A DNA stretch of 64,000 nt from Pegoplata infirma (lineage: Eukaryota > Arthropoda > Insecta > Diptera > Anthomyiidae), in assembly GCA_963921195.1 (NCBI GenBank), contig OY992539.1, positions 210,866,035-210,930,034 on the forward strand, in the 5' to 3' direction. The translations under genes were made by a program, and so were the position numbers. Below are positions 10,238-20,865 of this stretch, one piece after another (within the stretch, counting starts at the first letter, position 1; every line of letters starts with the position of its first letter). Under the pieces are notes generated by a model. The model ran no database searches. It saw only the letters and a list, made by a program, of their open reading frames with translations, and was not told where the DNA came from.

Positions 10238-13215
10238 ATCTCCGAATCTGAGACTTTTCCTATACGAAAAATGTTTCAGAATCTGAAACTTTTTCTATAT
10301 GAAAAATGTCTCAGAATCTGAAATTTTTTTCTGTACGAAAAATGTTTTGGAATCCGAGAATATAAATGTCTCAGTATTTGAGATTTTTCTATATGAAAAA
10401 CGTTGCAGATCTGAGACTTCTTGAATACGAAAAATGTCTCAGAATCTGAGACTTTTTCTATAAGAAAAATGTCTCAGAATCTGAGACTTTTCCTATAAGA
10501 AAAATGTCTTAGAATCAGAATCTGAGACTTTTTCTATAAGAAAAATGTCTCAGAATCTGAGACTTTTTCTATAAGAAAAATGTCTCAGAATCTGAGACTT
10601 TTTCTATAAGAAAAATGTCTCAGAATCTGAGACTTTTTCTATAAGAAAAATGTCTCAGAATCTGAGACTTTGCATATGATAAGTTTCTAAAATCTTTTTA
10701 TTTTGGCAAAACTTCTATGAACTTGAGACTTTTAAAATTTTAGAAAAAGTCTCAGATTCTGAGACCTTTTCTATAAGAAAAATGTCTCAGAATTTGAGAC
10801 TTTTTCTATAAGAAAAATGTCTCAGAATCTGAGACTTTTTCTATAAGAAAAATGTCTCAGAATTTGAGACTTTTTCTATAAGAAAAATGTCTCAGAATCT
10901 GAGACTTTTTCTATAAGAAAAATGTCTCAGAATCTGAGACTTTTTCTATAAGAAAAATGTCTCAGAATCTGAGACTTTTTCTATAAGAAAAATGTCTCAG
11001 AATCTGAGACTTTTTCTATAAGAAAAATGTCTCAGAATCTGAGACTTTTTCTATAAGAAAAATGTCTCAGAATCTGAGACTTTTTCTATAAGAAAAATGT
11101 CTCAGAATCTGAGACTTTTTCTATAAGAAAAATGTCTCAGAATCTGAGACTTTTTCTATAAGAAAAATGTCTCAGAATCTGAGACTTTTTCTATAAGAAA
11201 AATGTCTCAGAATCTGAGACTTTTTCTATAAGAAAAATGTCTCAGAATCTGAGACTTTTTCTATAAGAAAAATGTCTCAGAATCTGAGACTTTTTCTATA
11301 AGAAAAATGTCTCAGAATCTGAGACTTTTTCTATAAGAAAAATGTCTCAGAATCTGAGACTTTTTCTATAAGAAAAATGTCTCAGAATCTGAGACTTTTT
11401 CTATAAGAAAAATGTCTCAGAATCTGAGACTTTTTCTATAAGAAAAATGTCTCAGAATCTGAGACTTTTTCTATAAGAAAAATGTCTCAGAATCTGAGAC
11501 TTTTTCTATAAGAAAAATGTCTCAGAATCTGAGACTTTTTGTATAAGAAAAATGTCTCAGAATCTGAGACTTTTTCTATAAGAAAAATGTCTCAGAATCT
11601 GAGACTTTTTCTATAAGAAAAATGTCTCAGAATCTGAGACTTTTTCTATAAGAAAAATGTCTCAGAATCTGAGACTTTTTCTATAAGAAAAATGTCTCAG
11701 AATCTGAGACTTTTTCTATAAGAAAAATGTCTCAGAATCTGAGACTTTTTCTATAAGAAAAATGTCTCAGAATCTGAGACTTTTTCTATAAGAAAAATGT
11801 CTCAGAATCTGTGACTTTTTCTATAAGAAAAATGTCTCAGAATCTGAGACTTTTTCTATAAGAAAAATGTCTCAGAATCTGAGACTTTTTCTATAAGAAA
11901 AATGTCTCAGAATCTGAGACTTTTTCTATAAGAAAAATGTCTCAGAATCTGAGACTTTTTCTATAAGAAAAATGTCTCAGAATCTGAGACTTTTTCTATA
12001 AGAAAAATGTCTCAGAATCTGAGACTTTTTCTATAAGAAAAATGTCTCAGAATCTGAGACTTTTTCTATAAGAAAAATGTCTCAGAATCTGAGACTTTTT
12101 CTATAAGAAAAATGTCTCAGAATCTGAGACTTTTTCTATAAGAAAAATGTCTCAGAATCTGAGACTTTTTCTATAAGAAAAATGTCTCAGAATCTGAGAC
12201 TTTTTCTATAAGAAAAATGTCTCAGAATCTGAGACTTTTTCTATAAGAAAAATGTCTCAGAATCTGAGACTTTTTCTATAAGAAAAATGTCTCAGAATCT
12301 GAGACTTTTTCTATAAGAAAAATGTCTCAGAATCTGAGACTTTTTCTATAAGAAAAATGTCTCAGAATCTGAGACTTTTTCTATAAGAAAAATGTCTCAG
12401 AATCTGAGACTTTTTCTATAAGAAAAATGTCTCAGCATCTGAGACTTTTTCTATAAGAAAAATGTCTCAGAATCTGAGACTTTTTCTATAAGAAAAATGT
12501 CTCAGAATCTGAGACTTTTTCTATAAGAAAAATGTCTCAGAATCTGAGACTTTTTCTATAAGAAAAATGTCTCAGAATCTGAGACTTTTTCTATAAGAAA
12601 AATGTCTCAGAATCTGAGACTTTTTCTATAAGAAAAATGTCTCAGAATCTGAGACTTTTTCTATAAGAAAAATGTCTCAGAATCTGAGACTTTTTCTATA
12701 AGAAAAATGTCTCAGAATCTGAGACTTTTTCTATAAGAAAAATGTCTCAGAATCTGAGACTTTTTCTATAAGAAAAATGACTCAGAATCTGAGACTTTTT
12801 CTATAGGAAAAATGTCTGAGACTTTTTCTATACAAAAATTATCTCAGAATCTAAGACTTTTGCTATACGAAAAATGTCTCAGAATCTAAAACTTTTTCTT
12901 TATGAAAATTGTCTCAGAATATGAAATTTTTTTCTAAAAGAAAAATGCCTCAGAATCTGAGACTTTGCATACGATAAGTGTCTAAAATCTGAGACTTTTT
13001 ATTTTGGCAAAACTTCTTTGAACTTGAGACTTTTAAAATTTTAGAATCTGAAGCTTTTTCTGTACGAAAAAATATTTCAAAATCTGAAAGTCTTTATGTA
13101 GGAAAAATTTCCATGAATTTGAGACTTTTGATTTAGGACAAATTTTTTCTATTGAAAAAGTCTCAGATGTATACGAAAAATATGTAAGACTCTGATTTTT
13201 TTTTGTAAGAAAATG
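10238..13215. repeat. 35-bp satellite array
   Basis: A tandem array with a 35-bp period (12 units per 420 bases in the printed layout). Each unit carries the palindrome GTCTCAGAATCTGAGAC and a second near-palindrome, TTTTTCTATAAGAAAAA. About 10790-12778 is almost invariant, roughly 57 units with only a few single-base variants (near 11541, 11812, 12436 and 12780). The flanks 10238-10435 and 12780-13215 are degenerate. A divergent insert (CTTTTTATTTTGGCAAAAC) appears near 10696 and again near 12995, hinting at a higher-order repeat. The true length may be collapsed in the assembly. Confidence 0.97.
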
Positions 13216-13641
13216 TGATTTTTTTTAAAACAAATTAAACAAGTCAAAAAGTTAGTAGTGATACCCTCCACCATGTCTAAAAAATTATTGCGAAAAACTT
13301 TATTTAAAAGGAAATTACTTTTGAAAAAAATAAATTTTTTTGAAAAAAATAAAAATTTTTGGAAAAATTTCCGCGAAAAAAAATTGGTAAAAAAAAGTCC
13401 TCGATTTTTTTCTTTTTTTTTTTCAAAAAATATGTTTGTACTTGTTTAAATACCATTTGGTGTTCAATTATGTTCACATATGTCAGCCGAATTAAAGCAT
13501 TTTGTATTTTTAGGTTATGTTGACTGTACTAAAATTTTTGAGGTGTCCTTACATTTTCGTTCATAACTTTTGAACCGCTGAACCGATATCGCTCAAATGC
13601 AATATCAAACTTCTTGGGAGAACTTCCAATAAATTTGTTAA

Positions 13642-14016
13642 CCCTTTCACTCCCCTTGTACACTACAGTGTACACATCTTTAAAAATTCATTAAAAATTA
13701 ACCGTACAACATTTTTGTGTTTTGTTTTGAAAAGATTGATCATTGAAGGGTTATCTTTACGATAGATGTGCTCGGAAAAATAAATTTGCATTCAGGTGGA
13801 CTCTACACGCAAAAATTCAAAATTCGAATTTTGGAAAAATGTTTACTCGTTCGGGAGATATTGCATGTGAAAGCTTCAAGTTTGGTTGGATATATCTCCG
13901 CTAGAGGGCGCGGTAGACCAACGAAATCAACAAACAGTTTTTACTTTGCATAGATCTACATTTTCACAAATTTTGGTCAAGAAATTACTAGCCAAAAAAA
14001 GTCGGTAGTGAAAGGG
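13642..14016. mobile_element. 375-bp piggyBac-type MITE
   Basis: It starts CCCTTTCACTCCCCTTG and ends with the inverse of CCCTTTCACTACCGAC. It is flanked by TTAA at 13638-13641 and 14017-14020. Other family A copies read through the site (AATATGTTAAGTTTCAGTC), which confirms a TTAA target and an otherwise clean junction. A TTAA duplication with CCC ends fits piggyBac. The 61-codon frame inside (13768-13953) has no recognisable transposase motif. It carries a CTCF-like motif and a GTACACTACAGTGTAC palindrome. Confidence 0.85.
13898..13911 (+). promoter_or_regulatory. CTCF-like motif inside TTAA MITE
   Basis: CCGCTAGAGGGCGC fits every position of the general CTCF core CCRSYAGRKGGCRS as I recall it. 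In this very AT-rich window a GC-rich 14-mer of this form stands out. Binding is untested; the match alone is suggestive. Confidence 0.4.
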
Positions 14017-14076
14017 TTAAGTTTCACTCATCTCCAAGTAATATTTTGGCCACAGACAGACAGACGGGCATCGCTA

Positions 14077-14986
14077 CTGCAAACTTCTGAATATGTTGTA
14101 TAGATAGCCCTATATGGAACTTAGAAAATTGCGTTTTTGGCTTTTCAATTTTTCAAAAACTGGTCTTAGGAGACGTGGTCAAATATTGGAAACATGGTCA
14201 AATTTGTGGCGAGTTGCCTTGATTAAATATTTATCACATTAAAACGGAATGCAACACAATCTCAAAAATTTACATTCATATATAGTTTTGTATGGGCTAT
14301 CGATTAATTTTTTTTTTAATTTTCAGAACCCGTTTTTCGTTTTTTTTTTTCGAGAAAATCGCATTTGAATTTTAAGTTTCATAACAATTTAGTAATTTCC
14401 TTGTATTTTCTTGTTTTAACAGAGCGTATGAGTAATATTTATGCAATTAATAATACTCATTCGCAATTAATAATACTCATTCGCAACGTTAAACAAGCAA
14501 ATTACAAAATTGTTATGAAATTTTAAATTCAAATACGATTTTCTCGAAAAAACGAAAAACGCGTTTCTGAATTTTTTTGTGTGGATGGACAAACATCTAA
14601 ACTTTTAAAAAAAATTTCAAAAAAAGTGGCCGGATTTTTGATAAATTTACGTTTTTAAAATATAAAAATTTCAGAATGGGTTCTGAAAATTTTCCAAAAA
14701 AAATAAAAAAATAATCGATAGCCCATACAAAACTATATAAGAATGTAAATTTTTGAGATTGTGGTGCATTCCGTTTTAATGTGATAAATATTTAATCAAG
14801 GCAACTCGCCACAAATTTTACCATTTTTCCAATATTTGACCACGCCTCCTTAGCCCAGTTTTTGAAAATTTGCAAAACCAAAAACGCAATTTTCTTAGTT
14901 TCTTATAGCGCTATCCAAACAACCTATTCAGAAACTTACGGGACAAATGTTTTTCTGTAGCGGGACATTTGGTGTGGAATACCTCA
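14077..14986. mobile_element. Foldback element, family B, copy 3
   Basis: The left arm begins inside the family sequence (AAACTTCTGAATATGTTG), lacking the TGAGGCATTCC terminus. The right end is complete (GGTGTGGAATACCTCA). A 19-bp tandem duplication containing AATAATACTCATTCGCAA sits near 14450. It replaces the tail of family A copy 2. Confidence 0.65.
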
Positions 14987-14989
14987 TAA

Positions 14990-15450
14990 AAGTAATGTTT
15001 GGGGGCAAAAAGTTAATGGGGGTCTCACATTTAACCCATCTAGGGGCAACTCTGGTTTAGTTGTGGGGCTTTTTGTGGATTTTTACCCCTTTACCCTAAA
15101 CATTGACCCCAACGAGCGACCCCTATAAAGCACGATACAGTTAAAAGTAGAAGAGGTAGACATCTGAAGTTTGGCAAAAATATGTGTTATGGTATTGGGC
15201 GGGTAAAGTTCGGAAATGGGCGAAATCGGTTCAGGGGGAAAAAAGTCCCCCTTGAAGAACTAAACCAACCTTTGAAAAAATGTCATTTCTTACAGGTTAA
15301 TTTGTACTTTTGCTAAGCAAATGAAACATTTTTATGCCAGAAGAAGTTTAAAGTCCTGAAGTTTGATCCAGCGGATCAGAAAATGTCATTTGTTTTGGTA
15401 CGCCCCCTTTTGTAGGCGTGGATAAAAAAATAATCAATAAAAATAAAAAA
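14990..15450 (-). mobile_element. Degraded family A fragment, reverse orientation
   Basis: Phrases such as GGGGGAAAAAAGTCCCCCTT, AGAACTAAACCAACC and GAAGAAGTTTAAAGTCCTG are the reverse complements of body segments of family A copy 1 (9600-9760). There is no gene. Confidence 0.5.
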
Positions 15451-15860
15451 AAACACACCAAATTAAAAAAAAAACGCCAAAAAAAAAAACAAAAATTAAG
15501 AAAACAAATTAACTAATTAACTTTGTAAAAATATTTTACTAAAAAAATTAGTTTTAAAAATATGTAGATTTGCATAATTTTTCTTTATTAGTCAATTTTA
15601 AAATACAATAACTTACACAACTTATAATATTTTCATACAATTAGTTTAAAAACAAATAAACAATAGAACATTGTAAAAATTACAACAAATAAATTAAAAT
15701 TGTTAAAATCTGAAAGACATTTTTCAATTATATTAGAACTGTTAAAGTCTGAAAGCCATTTTAAAAAAATTGTACTAGAGTATTCGATAATTTGTAACAC
15801 ATTTCCACATTTAAACATTAATCCTTAAAGTATTATTTTGTTTTTCTTTTACTCTTTTGT
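15451..15860. other. AT-rich 3' flank of dCMP deaminase
   Basis: Presumed 3' untranslated and intergenic sequence for the minus-strand gene to the right. TTTATT (AATAAA on the minus strand) occurs at about 15586, a possible poly(A) signal. The 61-codon frame here is low-complexity. Confidence 0.35.
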
Positions 15861-16502
15861 TTATATCTTAACATTGTTTAATTCTTTTGTTATACATAAA
15901 TCCTCTTCCAACAGTTGATCAAAATCTATAACAATTTTCCTTGATTGTGGTATATACAGAGAACATTCGATTTTAGCCTTAGCAAACATTATACGGGAAG
16001 CACGATATTTTGGTTTCTCAGCATATTTATCAGACATATAAAATATTTTTGATATACCCGATTGTACTATTAACTTGGCACATTCATTACAGGGAAACAA
16101 AGTGGTATAGAGTCGGGTATTTTTCAAATTAGCACAATTTTTATTTAATATAGCATTAGCTTCGGCATGTACCACAAACATTTTTTTATCATTTATAGGA
16201 TCCAAATCCTTGGAGTCTCCCACTAAATCTGCAACATCGCTTATTTTGTACCAGGGAAATTCATCATCTTCACATTTACTGGGAAAACCATTATAGCCAA
16301 TGGCTACTATGCGATTGTCCTCGTTGACAAGAACAGCTCCCACCTGAGTTACAGGATCTTTACTACGTTTTGAAGATAATACAGCAGTGGCCATAAAGTA
16401 ATCATCCCAATGTAAATAATCTTGGCGTTTACTATTAAGTAAAGGAGTCATTTTTGCTGAAGCTTCTGTGGTTGTTTTAGAGGGTGAAATTTTGGAGGAC
16501 AT
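15861..16502 (-). CDS. Deoxycytidylate (dCMP) deaminase
   Basis: A 213-residue frame with a genuine ATG (plus-strand CAT at 16500-16502). dCMP deaminase converts dCMP to dUMP, the substrate of thymidylate synthase, in the cytosol. The zinc-dependent cytidine deaminase signature is clear: HAEANAI at 112-118 supplies a zinc ligand and the catalytic glutamate, and PCNECAK at 138-144 supplies the two cysteine ligands. VGAVLVNEDNRIVAIGYNG at 55-73 is the conserved N-terminal strand region. The first 25 residues are Ser/Thr-rich and probably disordered. Length is close to the roughly 200 residues I recall for the Drosophila protein. The reading frame has no intron. A TTTTTTTAG acceptor-like site (minus strand, 16519-16520) just upstream suggests a leader intron. 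Identification is firm; I do not know an established symbol. Confidence 0.93.
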   Translation of the reverse strand: MSSKISPSKTTTEASAKMTPLLNSKRQDYLHWDDYFMATAVLSSKRSKDPVTQVGAVLVNEDNRIVAIGYNGFPSKCEDDEFPWYKISDVADLVGDSKDLDPINDKKMFVVHAEANAILNKNCANLKNTRLYTTLFPCNECAKLIVQSGISKIFYMSDKYAEKPKYRASRIMFAKAKIECSLYIPQSRKIVIDFDQLLEEDLCITKELNNVKI

Positions 16503-17100
16503 GATATTTGAGATGATACTAAAAAAAGAGGAAACTAAAAATTATATAAATATCGGTTATATTTTTAATAATTTTTTTTTTTAATTTTCAGTTTCTGAGA
16601 TTTTTTTTTCTGAGATTTTTTTTTCTGAAATTTTAAGATTGTGAGTTCTTTTTTCTATCGTTAAATTTTCAAATTGTGAGAGTTTTTTCCTTAAGAAAAT
16701 TTCCAGATTTTAAGACAATTTTTATGTACAGTGACTCAAAACATATAATGGAACTGTATGTTTTTGATCGCAGTCCTTTAAAGGAAAAGTTATCAATTCT
16801 AAGCCAGATTATTGTCAATTGACTATTTTTTTTTTTAAATGCTATATAGGAAATTTTCCTAGCTTTAATTAAAGCTTTATAGCATCCTGATTGAGCAAAT
16901 ATTAAATGAGATACGAGGGTCGCGCTGGAAAAAGTAATTATTTTTAGATATTTTTTAGAAAATTTTTTAAAAATATTTCTAAGTCGAATTTTTCCAAGTT
17001 CAAACATTAAAAAATAGTCCTATAGTTTTTATTCAGTGATCAACTTATGTTTCCAACAACCCAAAATAAAATGCGTGCGAATTTTGTACTCATGCCTAAA
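16503..17100. other. 5' flank of dCMP deaminase, AT-rich
   Basis: It holds the probable leader/promoter region of the minus-strand deaminase. A run of TTTCTGAGATTTTTTTT repeats at about 16590-16640 resembles the 35-bp satellite. The 112-codon minus frame at 16669-17007 shows no recognisable domain. Confidence 0.3.
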
Positions 17101-17107
17101 AGATTAA

Positions 17108-17233
17108 GGCTGGATTACTCAATGCTCCGTTATAAAATAACTTTCCATTAAATTTAATTTTTCATACAAATTTTGACATAAGGCTCCGTTAAATCGGCAG
17201 TTTGCAGCTAACTTTTCATTGAGTAATCCGCCC
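17108..17233. mobile_element. 126-bp MITE with GGATTACTCAATG ends
   Basis: The ends GGCTGGATTACTCAATG and the inverse of GGGCGGATTACTCAATG are flanked by TAA at 17105-17107 and 17234-17236. PIF/Harbinger-like by its 3-bp target. The interior has CTCCGTTA repeats (GCTCCGTTATAA, GCTCCGTTAAAT). It is non-coding. Confidence 0.8.
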
Positions 17234-17236
17234 TAA

Positions 17237-17728
17237 ATCATGATAATGTTTGCTGGTGATATAATGTATTCATTTGTCATTCCATGCAAAACGAATTGAA
17301 ACATCGGTCGAGGACCACATTAAGTTCGCATATGTATTAATGAACACATTTTAGCGATATATGTTTCCATCCGTACGTCTTTCTGTAAAAAACAAAATTG
17401 CGATCAAACCCAAAAAAACTGTAAATTTGGCAAATGAGCAAAATCGAATACGTCTGTGGAAAGTAAGATGCAGTCCAAACCAAAAAAGCTGTACATTTTA
17501 AAAATGAGCAAAATCTAATTTAAGACATTCAAGGGATGTTCGTCGATCATTCTGTCTGTTGAAAGCATACAGCAGTACAAACCAAAATAGCTGGACTCCC
17601 GAAATTTTACAATATGTCTTGTGTTCAAAGGCTGGTAATACTCATAATTAGAAGAAATCGGATCAGGACGAAAAACTTTCTCTTGAGTTAAACCGACCTC
17701 TGAAAGACACCAAGTTAAACATAGATTA
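17237..17728 (-). mobile_element. Degraded family A fragment, reverse orientation, left part
   Basis: From about 17500 it carries reverse family A body phrases (GAAGAAATCGGATCAGGACG, TTGAGTTAAACCGACCTC). It continues beyond the foldback that follows, up to about 18480, where a reversed head (GAGGGTATAAAGGATTC) is found. The start of the stretch is unassigned. Confidence 0.4.
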
Positions 17729-18336
17729 CACCGTCCGACAGCCAAATTAAACATGAACCTGATGATATACGTCTGAAAGTAGAGATCAAATGGAGTAAAA
17801 CTGCATTTACAGTTTTTTTGTTTAGTGATCTTGTTTCCTTTTAAAAGGACTTCAAAGTTTTAAAGGATTTATTTTGTAAAATATTTTTGAAATATTTGTA
17901 ATTGTCCCAGAATGACACTTGTGATGGCAAATGAAAGAGGAGGATCTCCCCTAATCAGGATAAAGGGATGTGAATAAAATCATTTAAAAACTTTATCAAA
18001 ATATTTTGTTGAAAATTTTGAATGATATTGAAGGATACATTTTTAAAGGACGTAACTTATCTCCTTTTTCCTGATATGTAAAAATAATAAAATAGTAAAA
18101 TTAGGGGAGATCCTCCTATTTTATTTGCTATCACTAGTGACATCCTAGGACAAGTACAAATATTAAAAAAATATTTTATAAAATTTGATCCTCTCAAACT
18201 TAAAAGTCCATTTAAGAGGAAACAGGATCACGAAAAGAAAAACTGCAAATGCAGATTTACTACATTTAGTCTCTAGTTTCAAACGTGTATTATCTAGCTC
18301 GTGTTTAACGACTTTTTCATTTTTGTCGGAATGTGG
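17729..18336. mobile_element. Foldback element, family F, copy 2
   Basis: The left end CACCGTCCGACAGCC and the right end TTTTTGTCGGAATGTGG lie between TA dinucleotides (17727-17728, 18337-18338). That is compatible with a TA target, though copy 1 does not show it. The two halves are complementary along most of their length (AAATGAAAGAGGAGGATCTC against GAGATCCTCCTATTTTATTT). It splits a reverse family A fragment. No coding capacity. Confidence 0.65.
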
Positions 18337-18620
18337 TACTTAAAACTTTAACTTTTTCACCCCTTTTGAGGGCGTTGATGTAAAATATGATAAAATTGTA
18401 TTACTTCAGTGCAAAAAGTTTTTTTACATTTAAGAGGGTATAAAGGATTCAGCAAATACTCATTTAACAGTCTTACTTAGTTTTTTTACACTTTATAAAC
18501 AAATTAAACATTTTTATTTCAGAAGAACTTCGGAATTGCTAAAAAATAAAATTTATGAAAAAAAAATTGAATAAAAAAAGTTAATAAAAAAAAATATGAA
18601 ACAAAAAAATTTATGAAAAA
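18337..18620 (-). mobile_element. Degraded family A fragment, right part
   Basis: Continuation of the reverse fragment: TTTGAGGGCGTTGATG, then a reversed head TTAAGAGGGTATAAAGGATT near 18430. From 18540 to 18620 it is A-rich filler. Confidence 0.4.
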
Positions 18621-19226
18621 AACAAGTAAAAAAGTTAAATTCGGCCTTGCCGAATATAGTAATACCACAATTTCAAAAAGATTATTGCAAAAAACTTTTT
18701 TTAAAAGGAAATTACTTTTGCCAAAAAAAAAAAAAAAAATTGAAAAAAAAAATTCCGCGAAAAAAAATTTTGGTAAAAATAAATCCGCGATTTTTTTCTT
18801 TTTTTGTCAAAAAAAATGTTCGTACTTGTTTAAATACCATTTGGTGTTCAATTCTGTGACATATGTCAACCAGCAGCCGAATTAAAGCATTTTGTATTTT
18901 TAGGTTATGTTGAAAGTACCAAAACTTTTGAGGTGTCCTTACATTTTCGTTCATAACTTTTGAATCGCTGAACCGATATCGCTGAACCGATATCGCTCAA
19001 ATGCAATACCAAACTGCTCAGGAGAACTTCCAATAAATGTGTCAAATTTCAGTCATCTCCGTGTAATAGTTTGTGGTCACCAATTCCACAGACAGACGGA
19101 CATCGCTAGAATTTTTCAAAATCAATCGGGGATCTTGAATACATATACTTTATGGGGTACCAGACCGATATTCGATGAGTTACAAATGGAATGACAAACT
19201 TATATATACCCTCTATCACTAACAAG

Positions 19227-19951
19227 CAGAGCTTCGAAGGATTTCATTCCTTAATTCGATTTGGCATTTTGAATGAAAAATTTTAGCGAATTGAATGAAT
19301 TCACTTTAGATTCATTCGATTTATAAATATCGAATGCATTCGATTTATTTTTATTCGACTTTAAAAAATCGAATGCATTTGATTTTTTTTCATTCGACTT
19401 TTAAAAATCGAATGCATTCCATTGCGAATGCAATCGATTTTCTTTTCATTCAATTTGAAAAATCGAGTGGCTTATTCATTCATTGCATAAAAAACTTAAA
19501 AAACTAATTAAGATAGAGCAAAACGGAGCCAATTTTTTTCGCCAACACTCTTCACACTTTTTTTCGTGTTGGCAGTTAAATACGGTGTCATGTGCATTTT
19601 TTTAATTTTCGGGAATACCAATTTTTTTGGATTCACAATTAGAGCCCATTAGGGTCATCATATGTAAAGACAGTCGGCGATACCATGGACCAAAATTTGG
19701 CTCCGTTTTGCTCTATCTATTTAAAAAATCGATCGCATTCGCAGTGAAATGATAAAAAATCGAATGCATTCGGTTTTTCTAAATCGAATGAACAAGAAAT
19801 CGAATGCATTCATTTTTTCCATTCAATCGAATGCATTCCAAGGACTGCATTCGATGTTGATTTATGAAATCGAATGCATTCACTGACTATAGAAACTGAA
19901 TGGATTTTTTTGAGAATTCATTCGAAAAGGATTTCATTTTTCGAAGCTCTG
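19227..19951. mobile_element. 725-bp hAT-type MITE with palindromic arrays
   Basis: The ends CAGAGCTTCGAAGGATTTCA and the inverse (CGAAGCTCTG) are flanked by the 8-bp CTAACAAG at 19219-19226 and 19952-19959. It sits four bases inside the left terminus of family C copy 2, so it is the younger insertion. The interior repeats the palindrome GAATGCATTC, usually as AATCGAATGCATTC, about eight times. A further inverted-repeat unit lies at 19512-19717. It has no transposase frame. Confidence 0.85.
19512..19717. mobile_element. Inverted-repeat unit inside the hAT MITE
   Basis: GATAGAGCAAAACGGAGCC and its inverse GGCTCCGTTTTGCTCTATC bound 206 bp with no internal GAATGCATTC copies, so it looks like a separate insertion. 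The target duplication is unclear (TAA left, TAT right). Confidence 0.5.
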
Positions 19952-19955
19952 CTAA

Positions 19956-20566
19956 CAAGGAAAGTATCCCTTGTGTCACCCGCGGATCTTTATAAATTTG
20001 GTTTTATTTTGTAGATCAGAAAAAATAAAGGGACACATATTTTTTTTATCGGCCCAAATTCATATTTAGGGGGTAAAAAGGAGGGGGGAAGACAAGGCCA
20101 TTTTTCATTTTTTTTTTTTCGTTTATCTCCTATATTATGCAAAGAAACCTAGTCATGCTACATACCAAATGAAAGATCTTTGGAAAACCTATCTAGGTGT
20201 GCTATGAAAGTGTCCAAATATTGACAACTTTTCGTCATATTGAGTAAAATACCAAAATTTTAGGACATTTTTGTTAATAAGTCGAAAAATATTAACTTCT
20301 TTGGCCCGTTGTTAGCACCACGAGATAGGTATTTTTTAATACCTTTAATCTGATACCACACATGCCTATATTAATTTTGTTTAAATATGCGTAAATCGTA
20401 AAAAACTGAAAAAGGCAATTTCCCCCCATACAAACCGACCCCCCCCCCCCCCCCCTAAAAATGAGTTTGTGCCGCTAAAAAAAAAATACGTGTCGAATTA
20501 ATTTTCGTTCTTAACATATCCAAATTCCATGAAAATCGGAGGGTGACACCAGGGAGACTTCCCTTG
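19956..20566. mobile_element. Long-inverted-repeat MITE, family C, copy 2
   Basis: It matches copy 1 at 7290 along most of its length (GTGTCACCCGCGGAT, TAGGGGGTAAAAAG, GATCGGAGGGTGACACC-type phrases). The ends CAAGGAAAGTATCCC and CTTCCCTTG are flanked by TAA (19953-19955 and 20567-20569). It was inserted in the family A tail. It contains a C run of about 18 bases near 20438-20456, where copy 1 has about 8. The true left end was split off by the hAT insertion (four bases at 19223-19226). Confidence 0.8.
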
Positions 20567-20585
20567 TAAGTGGAGGGTATAAAAA

Positions 20586-20865
20586 TTAGAAAATTTACTT
20601 GACGATATTTTAGATTCTTTTAAATAATAGTAGTAATTTTCTTTTATTTATATAATTTTTAAATATATATATTTATAAGTGAGTAAACATTTTATTATTT
20701 TTTTTGTTTAATAAATCTACATAAATTTTTGTGTGTAATAATGAAATTTTAAAAATTACATTGGAATTTTGTTTCTTTTTTTATGGGAAAAACAATAATA
20801 TTTCATTCAATACTAAAGAATAATTGTTATAAACAATAGTTTTTTTTTACAAAAAATTAAAAGAT
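20586..20865. other. 3' flank of clathrin light chain
   Basis: AT-rich presumed 3' untranslated sequence for the minus-strand gene. TTTATT (minus-strand AATAAA) occurs near 20691 and TTTAATAAATC near 20708. Nothing else was recognised. Confidence 0.4.

Larger units (their letters stand above)
13237..14076 (+). mobile_element. INE-1-like repeat, family A, copy 2 (truncated)
   Basis: The head AAACAAGTCAAAAAGTTAG is followed by GTGATACCCTCCACC and the shared body (TTACATTTTCGTTCATAAC, AACCGATATCGCTCAAATGC). It is cut by a TTAA element and ends at CAGACAGACAGACGGGCATC, where foldback B copy 3 begins; the expected tail is absent. Confidence 0.7.
18621..20585 (+). mobile_element. INE-1-like repeat, family A, copy 3, with nested insertions
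   Basis: The head AACAAGTAAAAAAGTTAAAT has the hairpin TTCGGCCTTGCCGAA. The body carries CGGACATCGCTAG and TACTTTATGGGGTACC. The tail CTCTATCACTAA is separated from its last bases (GTGGAGGGTATAAAAA) by a family C element, which was itself entered by a hAT MITE. A 19-bp tandem duplication containing CTGAACCGATATCG lies near 18967. Confidence 0.75.

Noticed and set aside
10238..13215. Regular direct repeats suggesting a CRISPR array
   Set aside because: There are no unique spacers: the 35-bp unit is repeated head to tail, and the window is an insect genome.
13768..13953. Frame inside the TTAA MITE as a piggyBac transposase remnant
   Set aside because: No DDD motif or other transposase similarity is visible in 61 codons.
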